Source: Tubulanus polymorphus | Lineage: Eukaryota; Nemertea; Palaeonemertea; Tubulaniformes; Tubulanidae | Direction: 5' to 3' | DNA: 64,000 bases | Assembly: GCF_964204645.1 (NCBI RefSeq) | Contig: NC_134031.1 | Coordinates: 17,667,307 to 17,731,306 of the forward strand | Part shown: piece after piece, positions 12,651 to 27,600 of the stretch | How positions within the stretch are numbered: position 1 is the first letter of the stretch | How the letters are laid out: every line of letters begins with the position of its first letter | Position numbers and translations under genes: made by a program | The notes under the pieces: model-generated | Seen by the model: only the letters and a program-made list of their open reading frames with translations | Database searches by the model: none | What the model was told of the DNA's origin: nothing

Positions 12651-15600
12651 CTGCAAAAGAATAACGTTGGGAAAAGATTTTAGAAGTTTTGAAAAAACTA
12701 CGTATTCAACAGGAGAAATCATAGCATAATTCTTTGGATTACATGATTCAAATATGACAAAACGGGGGCGGATCCAAGGGGAGGGTGCAGGGGTGCCTGC
12801 CCCCGCCTAAAAATGTCAAGTTGACCAGAAACTTTTACAGCAAAACGAAATAAAATACATCAAACTGATACCTAAACAAATTTGAATTAATAAGATTTTA
12901 ATTTTCTCTATATTTCCAAAAATGAGTTTATTTGTGCCCTTTTTCAATTATATGATATGTCCTATTTGCGTGTGCAAACCTTCCTGAATTAGACCCTAGA
13001 TCCGCGCCAGAAACTTAAGGAGGTAGGCTATAGTGTGTGCACAGTCACCAGACGGGCGAAGAACGAACTAGATTATTCCCAAAAAGAATAACATACGAAA
13101 CAAAGTTATTTCATTTTATAGGTAAAGGGATGAAGATTTATTTTTCATTATAAGATAACAGTAAAATACAAAGGCCGCATAAAGGAATTCTATCTTACAA
13201 CGATCGATAACGACAGTTCTTTTAGAAACGCATTTCAAGATTTACGTAAAGCGGATATAGAAGGTGGATATTGTTTGTTCATTTAACCCCTGTTGTCGGT
13301 GCACGTTGTCGTTCGGTCGATGATATCCTGTTGATCATCTCTACAATTTCTGGATCGACGACCAGCTCGCTGGCGGGTGGGATCATTTGGCGGGGGTGAT
13401 GGGAACGAATGTGACGTTGACAATTTTCGCTTCGAGAAAACTGCGTAAAACAGTGCGGGCATCCGTACGGTTTGAAGCCCGTGTGCGTCAATATATGCTT
13501 CTTGAAATTATACCCGGACAATACGATGTTTCTACGACAGAAAGGGCACACGCGAACTTTGGTCCTGTTGTCTTCAACGCCTAAAAATATCAAAATACAC
13601 AAATGAGTACAACTATATTGATCGCCCGCCGAAACCACGTGACAATGCATGACACGGAAAACAGGGGAATCTCGTCACAGACCGGAAGTTTAATCCGTGG
13701 AAGTAGAAGATTTGACCATGAACTCCATTTTTTAGAGTCCGTGATTTGACTAATTTCATAGCAGATGTTATGACCAGATTATTTGTTCCCCTGAATTTGC
13801 TGTTATTAAACGAGATTCCACTGTTCCGTATATAGGGCACGAATAACTTGAACCATACCGGGGACTACATGCAGGTCTGCAGTAGAACTGTCACGTCAGC
13901 TATGCTGAGCTCTCCTGACGGGGGCACACGGTGTCCTACGTGCACGGCCCGAATGTGACGTTGACAACTTTCAGGCCGCGAGAAAAATGTCTGGCAGTAC
14001 GGACACTTGTACGGTTTTGATCCGGTGTGGGTCAGTACATGACGTTTGAAGTTTGAAGCAGACGAACTGACGACTTTATGACAAAACGGACACGATTTTC
14101 TATAGGGATTTTCGCCGCCTGCAAAACCTACAAAACACGAAGTGAAAAACGATAACTCATGTATATACGGATAATATCTTCATCTTTATTCGATTATGAT
14201 TTGTCTAGAACGAAAGCATATATTTACACGTGAATTACGTATGTTTACAACGGTAAATGCAATACTTCAGATGATAAAGCCAACAGTTAAACAGATGCAG
14301 TTGACTCTAGTTTATAATTATGTTATCTGTAATAAAATTGATATCGAAAGTATGAAAGGATACATGATCTAAAAAAACAATTCATCTGCTATCATTAGAT
14401 AACGCTGAAACAACTTCAACAATATATGTATGCGTAAACTATTCTTTAAAAAAAAATTTTATTTCACTTTTTACACGAAATGATCAATAAGTATTTTTCG
14501 GTAGTGAAGTCCTAATCGTTTCTAAGTCGCTAAGTAAGTATCCATTCCGCACGAGGTCGTGATTAGAGATCGGAGGATGACAACTATTTCGGAGAGAACG
14601 ACATTATATTCATTCGGTTTGAAGACGGCACTGGTTGACCGGGGTGTATAGCGAGGATATGGCGTCGACAGTGTTCACCGCGCGAAAACAGCAATTGACA
14701 GTACGGACAACTGAACGGACGCGCCCCCGTGTGTGTTAACATGTGTCGCCGGAAATTCGAGGCGTACTTCGATATTTCTTTCGCGCAGTAAGGACATCGG
14801 TAGGTTGCCTTATCTGCAAAACACGAGAGAAATTTTAAAGAGATATAGTTTCGCATATTCCAGTTATTACAATCCTGTATTACGGGTAGACAAACGAAGC
14901 GGTTTCGAATGATTGTGCATTTACTGCCGGGTGCGGTTTGTGCCTGTGAAAGTGGTTCGGTCTTCAAATCAATGAAAGTGGTTCGGTCTTCAAATCAAAG
15001 CTTTACAATCGTCGAGTAAGCAGGGGAGCTATATCTCGTACATAGTATTGTATAATTATATTGTTGTAGCCTACAACCGTCATTTGAGTCGATGAAATCA
15101 TTAACATACAGAAATGTCGTGGATGTATATAGCACTGTTAAAAACTACATGTATCTTTTCCGTCGCATCTTTCTACATGTTTCTTCATGTTGCTATGGTC
15201 AGAGTACGTTTTATTACATTTCGGGCATTGGTACGGTTTAATTCCTAAATGCACCCGCAGATGGCGCCGATAATTGCCGACATAATTAGGCTGGAAAGTC
15301 TTCCCGCAGAAGTGACACGAGTAGACTTCCGTCGTTTTTGCCGACAACAGCCGGATCACTTCTGAAACGACAACAAACGGAAAGCGATTTAACAAATTTG
15401 CTAAGGAATTCACAAAACGAAAAACAAATATCTCCTTCATTTCGCTGCTGGGGAAATAGCGGTAACGCCGAATTCGATGAACTGCACTGAACGAGCTTCT
15501 TCAGATTTCAAACGAAAGATCAAAATAAAAGCGGAAACTCAAAAAGATAAGCTAAAAACTATGATTTATTTGTGACCATTGAATAAATACATACATACAT

Positions 15601-18600
15601 ACATACAAACATACATACAAACAACATTTGAAATAATCTCTTCGCAAAATCCGAGATCTGTTCAAAAAGAACCGAAATGCATCGTGCGCATATGTCGTCG
15701 CAAATTGCTTTTGTCAGAAAAACACTTCTGACAAACCGGGCACTGGAAGGGTCGTTCACCGCTATGAGAACGAATGTGAATAGTAAGAGAGTGCGTGGAT
15801 GGAAGATACCGGCCGCATTGGTGGCATTGATGGCGAAGTTCAGCGCTGCTGATTTCTGCAGATCTAGCCGATGTATCTCTGATACGGCGCTCTAGATAAG
15901 TACCAACTTGGCCTGAAAGGACACAAGCGCATAAGAAAACCTATATTAATGATGGTTAACTTATTGAAATAGGGTCGCTAATTCTTTAGTTAAAAGGGTT
16001 AATGGAGTGAAATAATGTCTAGATGGAGGAGGTAAGAATAAGCAGATGTCACAGACATCGACGGGTTCCCACAAACACACAGCCATCTTGTCAAATAAGT
16101 TCTTAACACGACACAATACATGAAGGGTCTACAATGAAATGTCTTAATTCACGAAATGTCACAGACATCGATGGGTTCCCACAAACGCACAGCCATCTTG
16201 TCAAATAAGTTCTTAACACGACACAATACATGAAGGGTCTACAATGAAATGTTTTAATTCACGAAATGTCACAGACATCGATGGGTTCCCACAAACGCAC
16301 AGCTATCTTGTCAAATAAGTTCTTAACACGACACAATACATGAAGGGTCTACAATGAAATGTCTTAATTCACGAATCGAGGCGCGAGTATTAAAATTTCA
16401 CGTGAAGTATAACGTGTCCTTGCAGATGGTGTTTACGAGAGAACGCTTTTCCGCAAATCGGGCAGACGAACGGTTTGATGCCGGTATGCAATTTCTCGTG
16501 CGTGCGAAGGTTTCCGGAACACGAGAAATGTTTATGGCAAATTTCGCAAACGTGAGCTTGACGAGCAGACGGCGACGAACCGCGAGGTCGTAACGGATTT
16601 TGCTCTACACGCCTGGTTAAATTCCACGCTAGCGAACTAATTGGGTACACGCCACCAATGTCTGAAAAATATCAACAGGAATGTCCTTTTAGTTTCATGG
16701 ATGGAAAAATTTTCGTTTTTTTGTTCAATTGCAAAACGTCGATATCGTAATCTTCTTCTATTTTGATCATGGTGCCATCACAAAAAAAACTTTCCTCCGT
16801 TTTTAAGTAAAAAATAAACTGAAACTGAAAGACTTAATTCTATATGATAACTCGACCATTTATTGAAAATATCTTCTTTTTACATAATATTTGCAGATAC
16901 ATTATTTCACAGATACCGGTACTCCATTTACAAACGATTAACAGTTCAAATCGATTAACATGAGTTTACAATAAGACTTTTTCTGGTCTCCTGAAGTTCG
17001 TAGCAAAGATGATCCACATTAGAATACTAATTTCTTTACTATCTATAGCCTTCTCTATACCTAAAACATTTTCTTTTGCTAAGAAATTCAAGTAAAAGTT
17101 AACATAGCATAAAAACTAACCTAAATAAAAAAAAAATAGAATAACACGCTGGTTACCACCAGTCGTGGCAGTGGCGGGCGTCAAACAGCCTTTTTCAAAT
17201 AAAATACGATCAGTAACAGTTTTCAGGAGATTTCACCCTTTACCTTTCAAATAAAGCAAAAATCACGGTTAAGTCCTCAAGTTAAAAAATTCTTATTTCA
17301 ATAGTAATCAGTTTTTCTCAGAATAAAACTGCAGCCTAACAAATATTTGTATATATACATTTCAAGAGAACAGTTGAGAGGCAACTCATGTTTTTTTGTA
17401 GAGGGGGGGGGGGAGTGAGGGGAGGGAGTCTTGAAAAAAGTTCAAGCTACAAAAAAGAAATGCGTATATTTTTTTCTCGTTACCCGTGTAATTTCTAGAA
17501 GCGTTGTATTTGTTTGTGTATATTGTGGAACGAGTTCATATGATTCTCCAAGTGGTGTTTACGCGAAAACGAACGGCCGCATTCGCCGCAGCCGAACGGT
17601 TTGATGCCGGCGTGCAGGTTCTCGTGCGCTTTCCGATTGAACAACGTCGAAAACGTTTTATCGCACATGCTGCACGCGTAACGCGGCTTTACGCCGGCCA
17701 CTCGCGTCGTCGATGGATTTGTACGGTCGGTCGGTCGCGGGTATTCAGAAAGTTGCCATTCGAGCCGGTATTCTGAAAGTACAAACGATGAAAGTGCCAT
17801 CACAACATCACTCACTCAAACACATATAATAACATATCGCGTGTATCTCTAGCGAGGATTTAAATCTTTTTCTCTGTTTTAAAAGAAAGAAAAAACAACA
17901 TCAGCCAAATGCGAACAACGCTAGCGGCGCCGCCTACTAACAAAAATTGGCTATGTCAATATGTACAAGAATAGAATGGTCGACCGATCTACGCGCTTTC
18001 CGTTCCCGGCATTACGTGAATAGTTGTTAGACTTCGTCACAGGAGATCAGTCCGAAAAATTGCTCGTGAAAGAAGCTGTCACGCGTAAAAGCAATAATCA
18101 GGTCGCGCTAAGATCCAATCCGATTGTCTGCGATTCAGACTTAAGAACGCTGATGTCACGTCGCGAGGTTGTTGTTGGATCTTTGCTGCACTCACGACGC
18201 TTAAAGTCATGTGATGCATACATCGCTGTTCATCGGCGGTTGTAAGTACACTCACGTCACGTAAGATCTGATCGTCTTAAGATATAGAACATGTCCAAAC
18301 AGCTTAAGTCTGGTTAAGTAAGATCTTATGCGTGCCGTGTTAGGCATGTAAACGTTCGGAATCTAGGAAAAAACCATAGAAAATCTTTCTCAAGGTCGAC
18401 TGACGGACAATTTATGCACGAGTCTTTGGTGACGATACAAACTACTGGACTGAACGAAGAACCTTGAACAGAGGGCGCAGTAATACGGTTTAACACCGGT
18501 ATGGGTGTTCTCATGTTTACGACAGTCAGCAGCCGAGCCGGACAATTTCCCGCATACGTAACAACGATGCCCCGTTTCATCGTTGCTGTTCCAAAGGGAC

Positions 18601-21600
18601 CTCAACTCGGCGCCGCCTGAAAAAAGCCGGAAAAAATTTCATCAGTTTTTCAATCGGTGGCAAGACAAATAACGCTAACAGGGATTCGGGGTTTTTTCAT
18701 GCGGGGCAAGACGGGGTCAGTTTCAAGGTCGGTCGGTCGGACGCGAGTCTGGTCAGCTAGTTCAGTCCTATTGTTTAGTAGTCGTCAGGGCGTGAACATC
18801 GACGTCAGGATGTTTGTTACGGACGTGACGATACAAGTTACTGCTCTGCGAGAATCTCATCAGGCAGAAATCGCAACTGAACGGCCGCGCGCCTAGATGA
18901 GTGAGTTCGTGTTTGAGACAGTGATCCTTGCGTCGCGACGGTCGATCGCAAAACCGACAGTGAAATGTGTTATCTGGCTGTCGAAACAGAGTTTTGCCAT
19001 TCAGAATTGTTCGAAGCGCGACCCCTGAAAATAGGCAAAAACAAACTTCGATCAATTCACTGAAAAGCTTAGTCATTGTTCGTACAATCAATTAATGTAA
19101 ATTTTTTCCCCCTAATTTTTGGTGGGAAGGAGAGGGGGCAACCGCTGTAAAGTTCTTAAAGTAACAATTGAAGTATTATCATTAATATCACGCAACACAT
19201 TCAACCGAACAATCGGGAATTCGATGGCAGGATTTTCGCCCCAAAGATGACGTTACAATAACACGCATACGAGTACAACAATGAGATTAATCGGACCACG
19301 CGACAAAACGCGCGATAATCCGGCGAACGAATAAATCCGATTAACGCCGATAAACGTCGCTCATTTCCAGTCGAGACGATAAACCGAACGATCGGTTAAT
19401 TTCAACGATTATGCGATAGGCGCATGTGTCTCTTTAAACTGCTGTATCTGATATACCATCGTTTGCACAATACGCAGGTATACGTGTGAGTCGGAGCCGT
19501 GTGCACTTGCTCGTGTTGAAGACAGTTCGTTCGGCGTGTAGACGTCGCGCCGCAGTTGTAACGACAGTGATACAGGCCGTCCGCGCCGATTACCAACGGG
19601 AATCGCGGCCCTTCTGAAAATAACCATTAGAAAATTGATCAGTCCGAGCGAATCCATATATATATTTATATACATATTTAGATGCTATATATTCATATTC
19701 AGATCAAGTGATGAAAATTTTCGCACTCGAAAATGATTATTCATCCAGTCCATAACAAATAACATTCAGTCTTCAAACCATCGAACCATATTTACAGCAT
19801 ATACGAACGACTCGTATAGATCATTCTCGAAGTTGAAAATTAGACAATGAGGAGGTTCCGTCGCCTGGTAGGAACCACTCCAGTACATATAACCCATACC
19901 TTTGGCTCTATATCGGTAGAAACCCTTTTCCTCGCGGGCATCGTTTCAGTTTATGAATAAGTTTCATGTGGCGGTAAAAATTTCCCGAATGGTTGAACGA
20001 TCGGTCGCACATTTTACAAGTGAATGGTTTGAATCCGGAATTTATATACATATTTAGGGGGTACAACTGAGACTATGTTCGCGGTCCGATGAAATAGCGC
20101 CGTCAATAGCCGTATTTCGTGTTCATAATCGTATGAAGCTTGAACACCTGGCCGTTCGTGTCCCACTGTTTATTATACCCGCGTAGACACAACCGGCAAA
20201 CATACGGCACGACCTTCCTACTGACGATTCGACGAGACTTGCAGTAGTTCGGTTTACCGCAAGAACTGCACGTTTCCTCCGTGTGCGGCGTCTTATCATC
20301 CGACCGAGCGACGACCGATCTGCCTGAAAAACGTGAAAACACCGAGAATGAGATGAAGCGATAAGAGATATACGGATGAATGTTGCGACACCACCACCGC
20401 GTATCGAACATCATCGCGCTACTGAAAACATTTCGGTAAGTTTCCTCGAGAGTCTTTTAAAGAGTCCTCCGGAAAGTCATCCGATAAAAACAACTATGGT
20501 TATACGTGTTACCGGATGAACTTGAAGAATAGTTCCGTCATCGAGTAGGTGGCGTTCTGGTTTTCGCGGAAACAGCGCATTGTTTCGGACAACACCTGAG
20601 TAGTGTCATAATTAAACCGATTTATTCCCGTCGCTGCACGTTTGTAGATGCTGTGTCAGACCGATCTATTGCCAATTGGATGGTGAGAAATCAACAAAGT
20701 ACAACCGTGGATCCGATATTCGATCGGTTACTCGAGGAAATACAGCCGGTCGCTGATATCGAGAGCTATATAAGGACTATGTTTAGTTGCGGGTGACGAT
20801 TTGTGACGGTTTTATCGAAAACCTCAAACGAAAATCATACGATAAACCTCCTCTGAATCGACATTATCAATGGCGACCGAATGTACAGAACGTAGGTGGC
20901 GCCGGTAACTGGAGCTTTGCGTGAAAGTGTTGCCGCAGATTTTGCACTTGTACGGACGATCTCCGACGTGTATGCGTTCGTGGATTTTACGATACGAATT
21001 GCTTTGACACAGTTGACCGCAGAACCGACACTGTTTCGTCCGGGGTTCGCTACCTGAAAAATACGTGAGCAAATCAAAGATATATCATCATCCCACTATC
21101 TTAAGAGAATATTTAAATCTGATTGATCGAATTGATTGATCACCGGTTCTCCAGCAGTAACAGTCACGAAAAAATCCTCAGCAGTCTCGAGTGTTCTCCT
21201 GAAAGCATCCGATTAATGAGGATTATGATTATGATTTGTTCCGCGACATAATTCTTCCTCAGGTCCTCGGCCGGCCACCGATCTGATTTAACTCCTTCGA
21301 ATTGACAATCAACGATGACCGAATGTACGGAACATAGGTGGCGCCTGTAACTATAACTTCGAGTGAACGTGTTTCCGCGGGTTTTACACGTGAACTATTC
21401 AACTAGGGGTTCACAACTGGAAGAGGCGAAAAACGAGTCAGTTCTCATCTTACTTTTCCTGCTAGAAAGTATCAGTGGAAAATATCAGTCAGGCATTCGA
21501 AAGCACATCTTTAAAAAGCAACCCATTCACTTTATAGCAATCAAAATGGTAAAACCAAATATCATCTGAACTAAGATTCTGTCATAAGCAACGGCGTATC

Positions 21601-24600
21601 TGTTTAAAAAAAAATAGATTTCATTCGTAATCATCCCCTATTCGGACAAAATTTGATGAAATCTTCAGAAAAATTCATACCTAGAAAAACATCGCACCAG
21701 CATCGCTTAGAAAAATAGAAAATTGAACAAAATATTAAAATAAATGCCTGTTGATAACAGCACAACTTCCCAATCAAAAAATATTGCTTCTTTCCTACAA
21801 TACGCACATTTTTATTTACAAGAATAAATCCATCAACATTTACACGGATCACTTTCTGGAGTTCAACTATTTTTCCGATCATGACCTTGGCCCTTGTTTC
21901 GTCTGATCTTTGCCGCACGATTTATTTTGAAGGAACACGTAAACTTCTTCGCCGTCGATCGTCTTCGCCGCCATCGAGTGCAACACGCGTAGATGGCGCC
22001 GGTAGTTACCGCACTGGTTGAACGTTTGACCGCAGACATGGCAGCCGTACGGTTTAATACCGAGGTGTATGCGTTCGTGTACGATGCGATTGTATCGGTT
22101 TCCGTGCGGTTTTCCGCAGTACGCGCATCGATGCATCGGATTCGCGTCCGCGACGCTTGCCTGGCCGTCGTCTTCGCTCGCCGGGTTTCTCGTCGGTTTA
22201 TACGCGGCGCTATTCGGGCGGCTCCAATCTGTTGACGTCGCTGAAAATATTCAGACGAAAAACACATCACCGGAATATCTAATAGATGAGTTAGATCCAA
22301 GGGTGCATTGGGGCTATTTTTGTGGGACATATTGCAAAGTCTCAGAAAGCGCCTAAAACGATGTAAGTTAAGCCTAACAGGTCGCGCTATGACGCGCTAA
22401 GATCCGATCCTATAGTCTGCTATTTGGTTCTTAAGAACACTACTGAGGTCGATTCGGCCAAGACTCATTTATTGGATCTTAGCTACACTTAACAATTGAC
22501 CACGATCATTGAACCGAGTGTTTAAATCATGTGATGCATACATCGCCGTTCATTGGCTACGAACTTACGATCGGTCGTAAGTGCACTCAGGTCACATAAA
22601 ATCCATTTCGATCCGAAAGAAATGATAGAATCCGATAGAATATGTCCGATCGGCTTACGACTGGTCTACGATCAAGTACACCGCAAAAATCGGAGACTGG
22701 TCGCTGATTTCCTACGTTGACCGACCAGAGTTTGGGCTTTTCTCGATGTTTTCGGTAAAAAAAGCGATCACTTAAACTGCTTCATCATATACATAGACCC
22801 GGTCGCAGCTGCACTCATATACATAGACCCAGTCGCAGCTGCACTCATATACATAGACCCGGTCGCAGCTGCACTCATATACATAGACCCGGTCGCAGCT
22901 GCACTCATATACATAGACCCAGTCGCAGCTGCACTCATATACATAGACCCGGTCGCAGCTGCACTCATATACGTAGACCCAGTCGCAGCTGCACTCATAT
23001 ACGTAGGCCCAGTCGCAGCTGCACTCATATACATAGACCCAGTCGCAGCTGCACTCATATACTACGAGAATTTATCAAATGTTTCACTCGATGAAGCAAT
23101 AAACCTCTACGGAGTCGACTGTTTTCGGTTCCGCCGCGTGAACGTTGCGTAAATGACGTCTATAGTTTCCCGATTGATTGAACGTTTTTTGACAAAGCCG
23201 ACAACGAAACGGTTTATCTCCCGAGTGGACTCGTTCGTGGATTATACGATGCGCGTTACTGACGTTCCGTTTACCGCAAAAACGACACGGGAACTGAGCA
23301 GCAGCGGCGTCGGCGGCGGCGTCGCCTTCTGACGCGATCCACGCGTCCGCCAACCGGTCGACTAACGAGCGTCCTGAAAATATGCCAAAAATACCGGTAT
23401 GAGAGAGAAGAACATTCGAATGATCTGCAATCCCTGTAACGTACTTTCCTGCTGGCATCGTTTGATCATAAATTGTTAAGTCATAAATCATCCTTTTGAG
23501 TCGAATCGTAAAGAAGGGCTATATATATAGAACAAATCGATCTCCTAATTCAACGACTCAATCGGTAGAAACCCGTCGCTTCCCTGGCATCGCTTCAGTT
23601 TATGAACGAGTCTCATGTGTCGGTAAAAATTTCCCGATTTGTTGAACGACCGTGCGCACATTTGACACTTATACGGTTTATATCCGGAGTGTATGCGCTC
23701 GTGTATGATACGATGCGACTTGCTCGGGTTCGATTTGCCGCAAAATCGGCAACTATGCGCGCCGCCGGCGCCCTCTTCGGTCGACGTGTTGACTACCAGC
23801 GCGCGATAATAATCGGACAGTTGGCAGTCTGAAAAAAACAGCAAAAAGAGAAACGCATGAAGTCGCGATTTCGAAGGGCATAAAAAACATCGGTAATTCA
23901 AGTGTTTCAAGAGCTGTTTTTTCATGACTACAAACTACGTCGTTTATCGATCAAAATAGACTAAATTAACGCAGAAATTTAGAAACAACAATTACATTTT
24001 TTTTATTCATAATGAATCAATAAATAACATTTTTTTTATTCATAATGAATCAATAAATAAAACACATACTCTATAACTGGAAAAATTATTTTCGTAAATT
24101 GTTATCTTATGACCCTCACGTTGTATTCGAACACATTTCAAAAATCAAAAATAATCAACGATCATGAGTCTCAAGAAAATTAATACCTTGTTTCTCATTT
24201 CTACTGAGCTTTAAAAAGTTGACACGGTCGACTGCATTTCTACCCTGTACATTACCGTTTCGAAATCATGATCAAGGTAACCGTATCAGACCCAGCAGTT
24301 ATAGAAATGAACCGATTACAAATTTTCATTGCAGTTTACGAAATGACCCGACCCATAATGAGAAACAAGGTATCATTTTTTGAAGCCTGAATTACAATAT
24401 TTATAATTCATAATCATAGCACTGGCTGATAGAATAGACAACTTCGTCTAAAAAATTGTATCAACATTGAATGAACTAAACAGCGTTTTTAACGATCCAG
24501 ATATAACAATCTATACATTGGATATAAAACCAGTAAGCCCATTTTATTGATTACACATTGAATACAAAGAAATATCGATATGAAGAACAGCTATTCTCCT

Positions 24601-27600
24601 GGAGGTTCTGTCGACTCACTGGTCAAATTGATTGAGAAAACATTCCTACGACGAAATATTCATCGAGTCAAGATCTACATTGGTAGAAACCCGTCGCTTC
24701 CCGGGCATCGTTTCAGTTTATGAACTTGCTCCATGTGACGATTGAAATTTCCCGATCTGTTGAACGATCTGCCGCATATTTGACACCGAAACGGTTTATA
24801 CCCGGAGTGAATTCGCTCGTGGACCTCTCGATTCCAGTTGCTCGTGCTCGATTTGCCGCAAAACCGACACGGGAAATGTTTGAATCGTCGCTTAACGAAC
24901 GCTCGTCCTGAAAATATGCGAAAAATATCGAAATGAGAGAATTATCAAAAGCCTCCTAACGATTCGCATATATATATACAGAGGATTCCACAGTCTATTA
25001 GGAAGCCCGTTGAGGACTCCACGGTCTATCCAGTAGTCCATTTAGGACTCCGCAGTCTATCCAGTAGTCCATTTAGGACTCGATCTGGTAGCCCGTTCAG
25101 TTTCGGCAAAATAATAAAATTTCCGTTTGCTCCTATTTTACAATAGATAAATATCGCCTAGTCAGGTATCGCATCTTTTTCGTTTTCCGCCTTATCTGGT
25201 AAAATTTTGACTTCATTTTCACCGATTCAGCGCCTAACCCTGTAAACCATAACAGCTCTTCACCTACAATACTGTAATATACTATACTGTCGATATTCTA
25301 TCTTCCTTGGTGATTCATATTAGGCCCTATGCCCGCTGCTACTGCACGCTCATGACCTTAATTGGCCATAGTTTTTAACGCAAGAGCATCGTGAATGAGT
25401 GAACCCGAAACGGAGGAAAATGCTGTGGAATTAAGAGAAGTCTATTGAAGAACTGGTTGCGGTATTTCAAACTGGTCGCGGCTGTAAGTAAACTCATATC
25501 GAAAAGGTTCCAGATAGCAAAATTGCAGACTTGACTGCTTATGATCAGATCAAGGTCGTTGCTTTATTTCGAGGTCTATATTGGTAGAAATCCCTCGACG
25601 CCGCGGCACCGTTTCAGTTTATGAATCAGTTTCATGTGACGATGAAAGTTTTCCGATCTGTTGAACGATTTTCCGCAAATTTGACATCGAAATGGTTTGA
25701 TTCCGGTGTGGATTCGCTCGTGGACCGTTCGATGCCAGTTACTGGCTTTCAACACGCCGCAGTACCGACACGGGTAACGACGTCGTTCAGTGGCGACGGC
25801 GGCGACCGCTTGGAACGGCTCCGCGAAAAACAATTGTCCTGAAAATATGCGAAAAATATCTGCATGAGTCGAAAAATCATAAGAGCCTAAATACGATCCA
25901 CATACACGTGGTCGATAATTCGAGGTAGTTCATGAATTTGTTCCCTTATTTGAGGCTTATTTATGAGAAACCTATTTAGAAAACTTTTTTTTCCATTTTT
26001 TCCATGAAGTTACGGTAAGTAAAAACTTTGAAACTTGGGTCAGTATAAACTGTTAATCGTCCACTGTGGGTTAACTCGGTAGAAACCCCTTTAGGTCGAC
26101 AGCCGCACTCCAATTTGTTTCACGAGGCAGTTTAAATTTCCAAATCGCTAGAATGATCGTTGCATATTTTACATCTGTATGGTTGATTTTGGGGACATGT
26201 ACGGTGTGACTGGCTTTCATTACGTTAATCGAACTATCGGTCGACTGCGTGAAGGTTACTGCTGCCCGGGCAGTGAACGGGACCGAAAACCTGGTAGTCT
26301 AGAAAAACCCAGCAAAATGACACACGTGTTGTCCGAATTCAAGGGTATAATTCCTGTCAGAGACGTGGTTAGTTTTTCCTCATGATAATAACCAAAATAA
26401 CTAACAAAACTTGTTCGATTTAAGAAAAAGAAATTTTTTATTTTGAATATAGTATATTCTTATAAGTACATACAAGCATCAGACATTGGTTAATGGGGCA
26501 CTGGCACACGAGCTATCCCAAAAATTAGGCAAATAACAAATCTAGAGAAACTCTAAACTTGAAAGTTTTATGTGGCAGTTTTCGTACACCATGTATAGAA
26601 TTTGAGAAATTATTGTGACATTTTAATTAAGTTTGAGAAGAAAGACAGCTTTGACATCATACCGTATACTGACACCTGGTGGATTATTGTGGAATTCCCT
26701 TGCCGCACTGCCAGTACCCCAGTGTAGGCTTAGTCTGTTCCGACTATGATAACATAACAGTAAACATATATCATATGTGTTTAATGGAAATAAATATCTA
26801 TTGCTCGCCGCAACTAACTAAACTGTCCAACAGATTATTAGGACATTTATAACTGAATAAAGCGTTACATATTTCCATAAGGAAAAGAATACAGTTGAAC
26901 TTTAAAAGCCTCTTAACTTCAACTAGTCAAGGACACGAAAACCTAATTAACCCAGATCAAGTGATGAAAATCTTCGCACTCGAAAATGATTATTCATCCA
27001 GTCCATAACGAATAACATTCCAGCTTCAAACCATCGAACCATATTTACAGCATATACGACTCTTATAGATCATTCTCGAAGTTGAAAATTAGACAATGAG
27101 GAGGTTCCGTCGCCTGGTAGGAACCACTCCAGTACATATAACCCATACCTTTGGCTCTATATCGGTAGAAACCCTTTTCCTCCCGGGCATCGTTTCAGTT
27201 TATGAATCAGTTTCATGTGGCGGTAAAAATTTCCCGAATGGTTGAACGATCGGTCGCACATTTTACAAGTGAACGGTTTGAATCCGGAATGCACGCGCTC
27301 GTGTATGATGCGTTTCGAATGACTACCGTTCCATTTACCGCAGTATCGACAATTGTGAGAGTTATCGCCGTGCGGCGGGACAGACGACGACGACGACGAC
27401 GGAGGGTAGTCTGAAAAAACAGCAAGAAAACGCATGTAGTCGTGTGATTCAAGACGGATTTCTATTCAGAGCGTGTTCGATCGCCGGTTGTTTCACATCG
27501 ATAAACACCACTAAAAGTCAATTAACATAACTCATTTATTAAATTAATTCAGAAACCGTTAACTTTCAGTTTTCCTTAAAAGATCGCTTTGCGTATAAGG

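Noticed and set aside
21993-22356. Plus-strand frames of 80-95 codons opposite finger exons (here and at most other finger exons)
   Set aside because: Antisense shadows of Arg/His/Cys-rich finger codons; they have no family resemblance.
22768-23058. 96-codon minus-strand frame of [10 protein letters not shown] repeats as a gene
   Set aside because: It is a 30-bp minisatellite with no splice acceptor, finger or non-repeat domain; open only because the unit is a multiple of three.
22785-23062. CRISPR-like array
   Set aside because: Units are contiguous with no unique spacers, and the DNA is eukaryotic.
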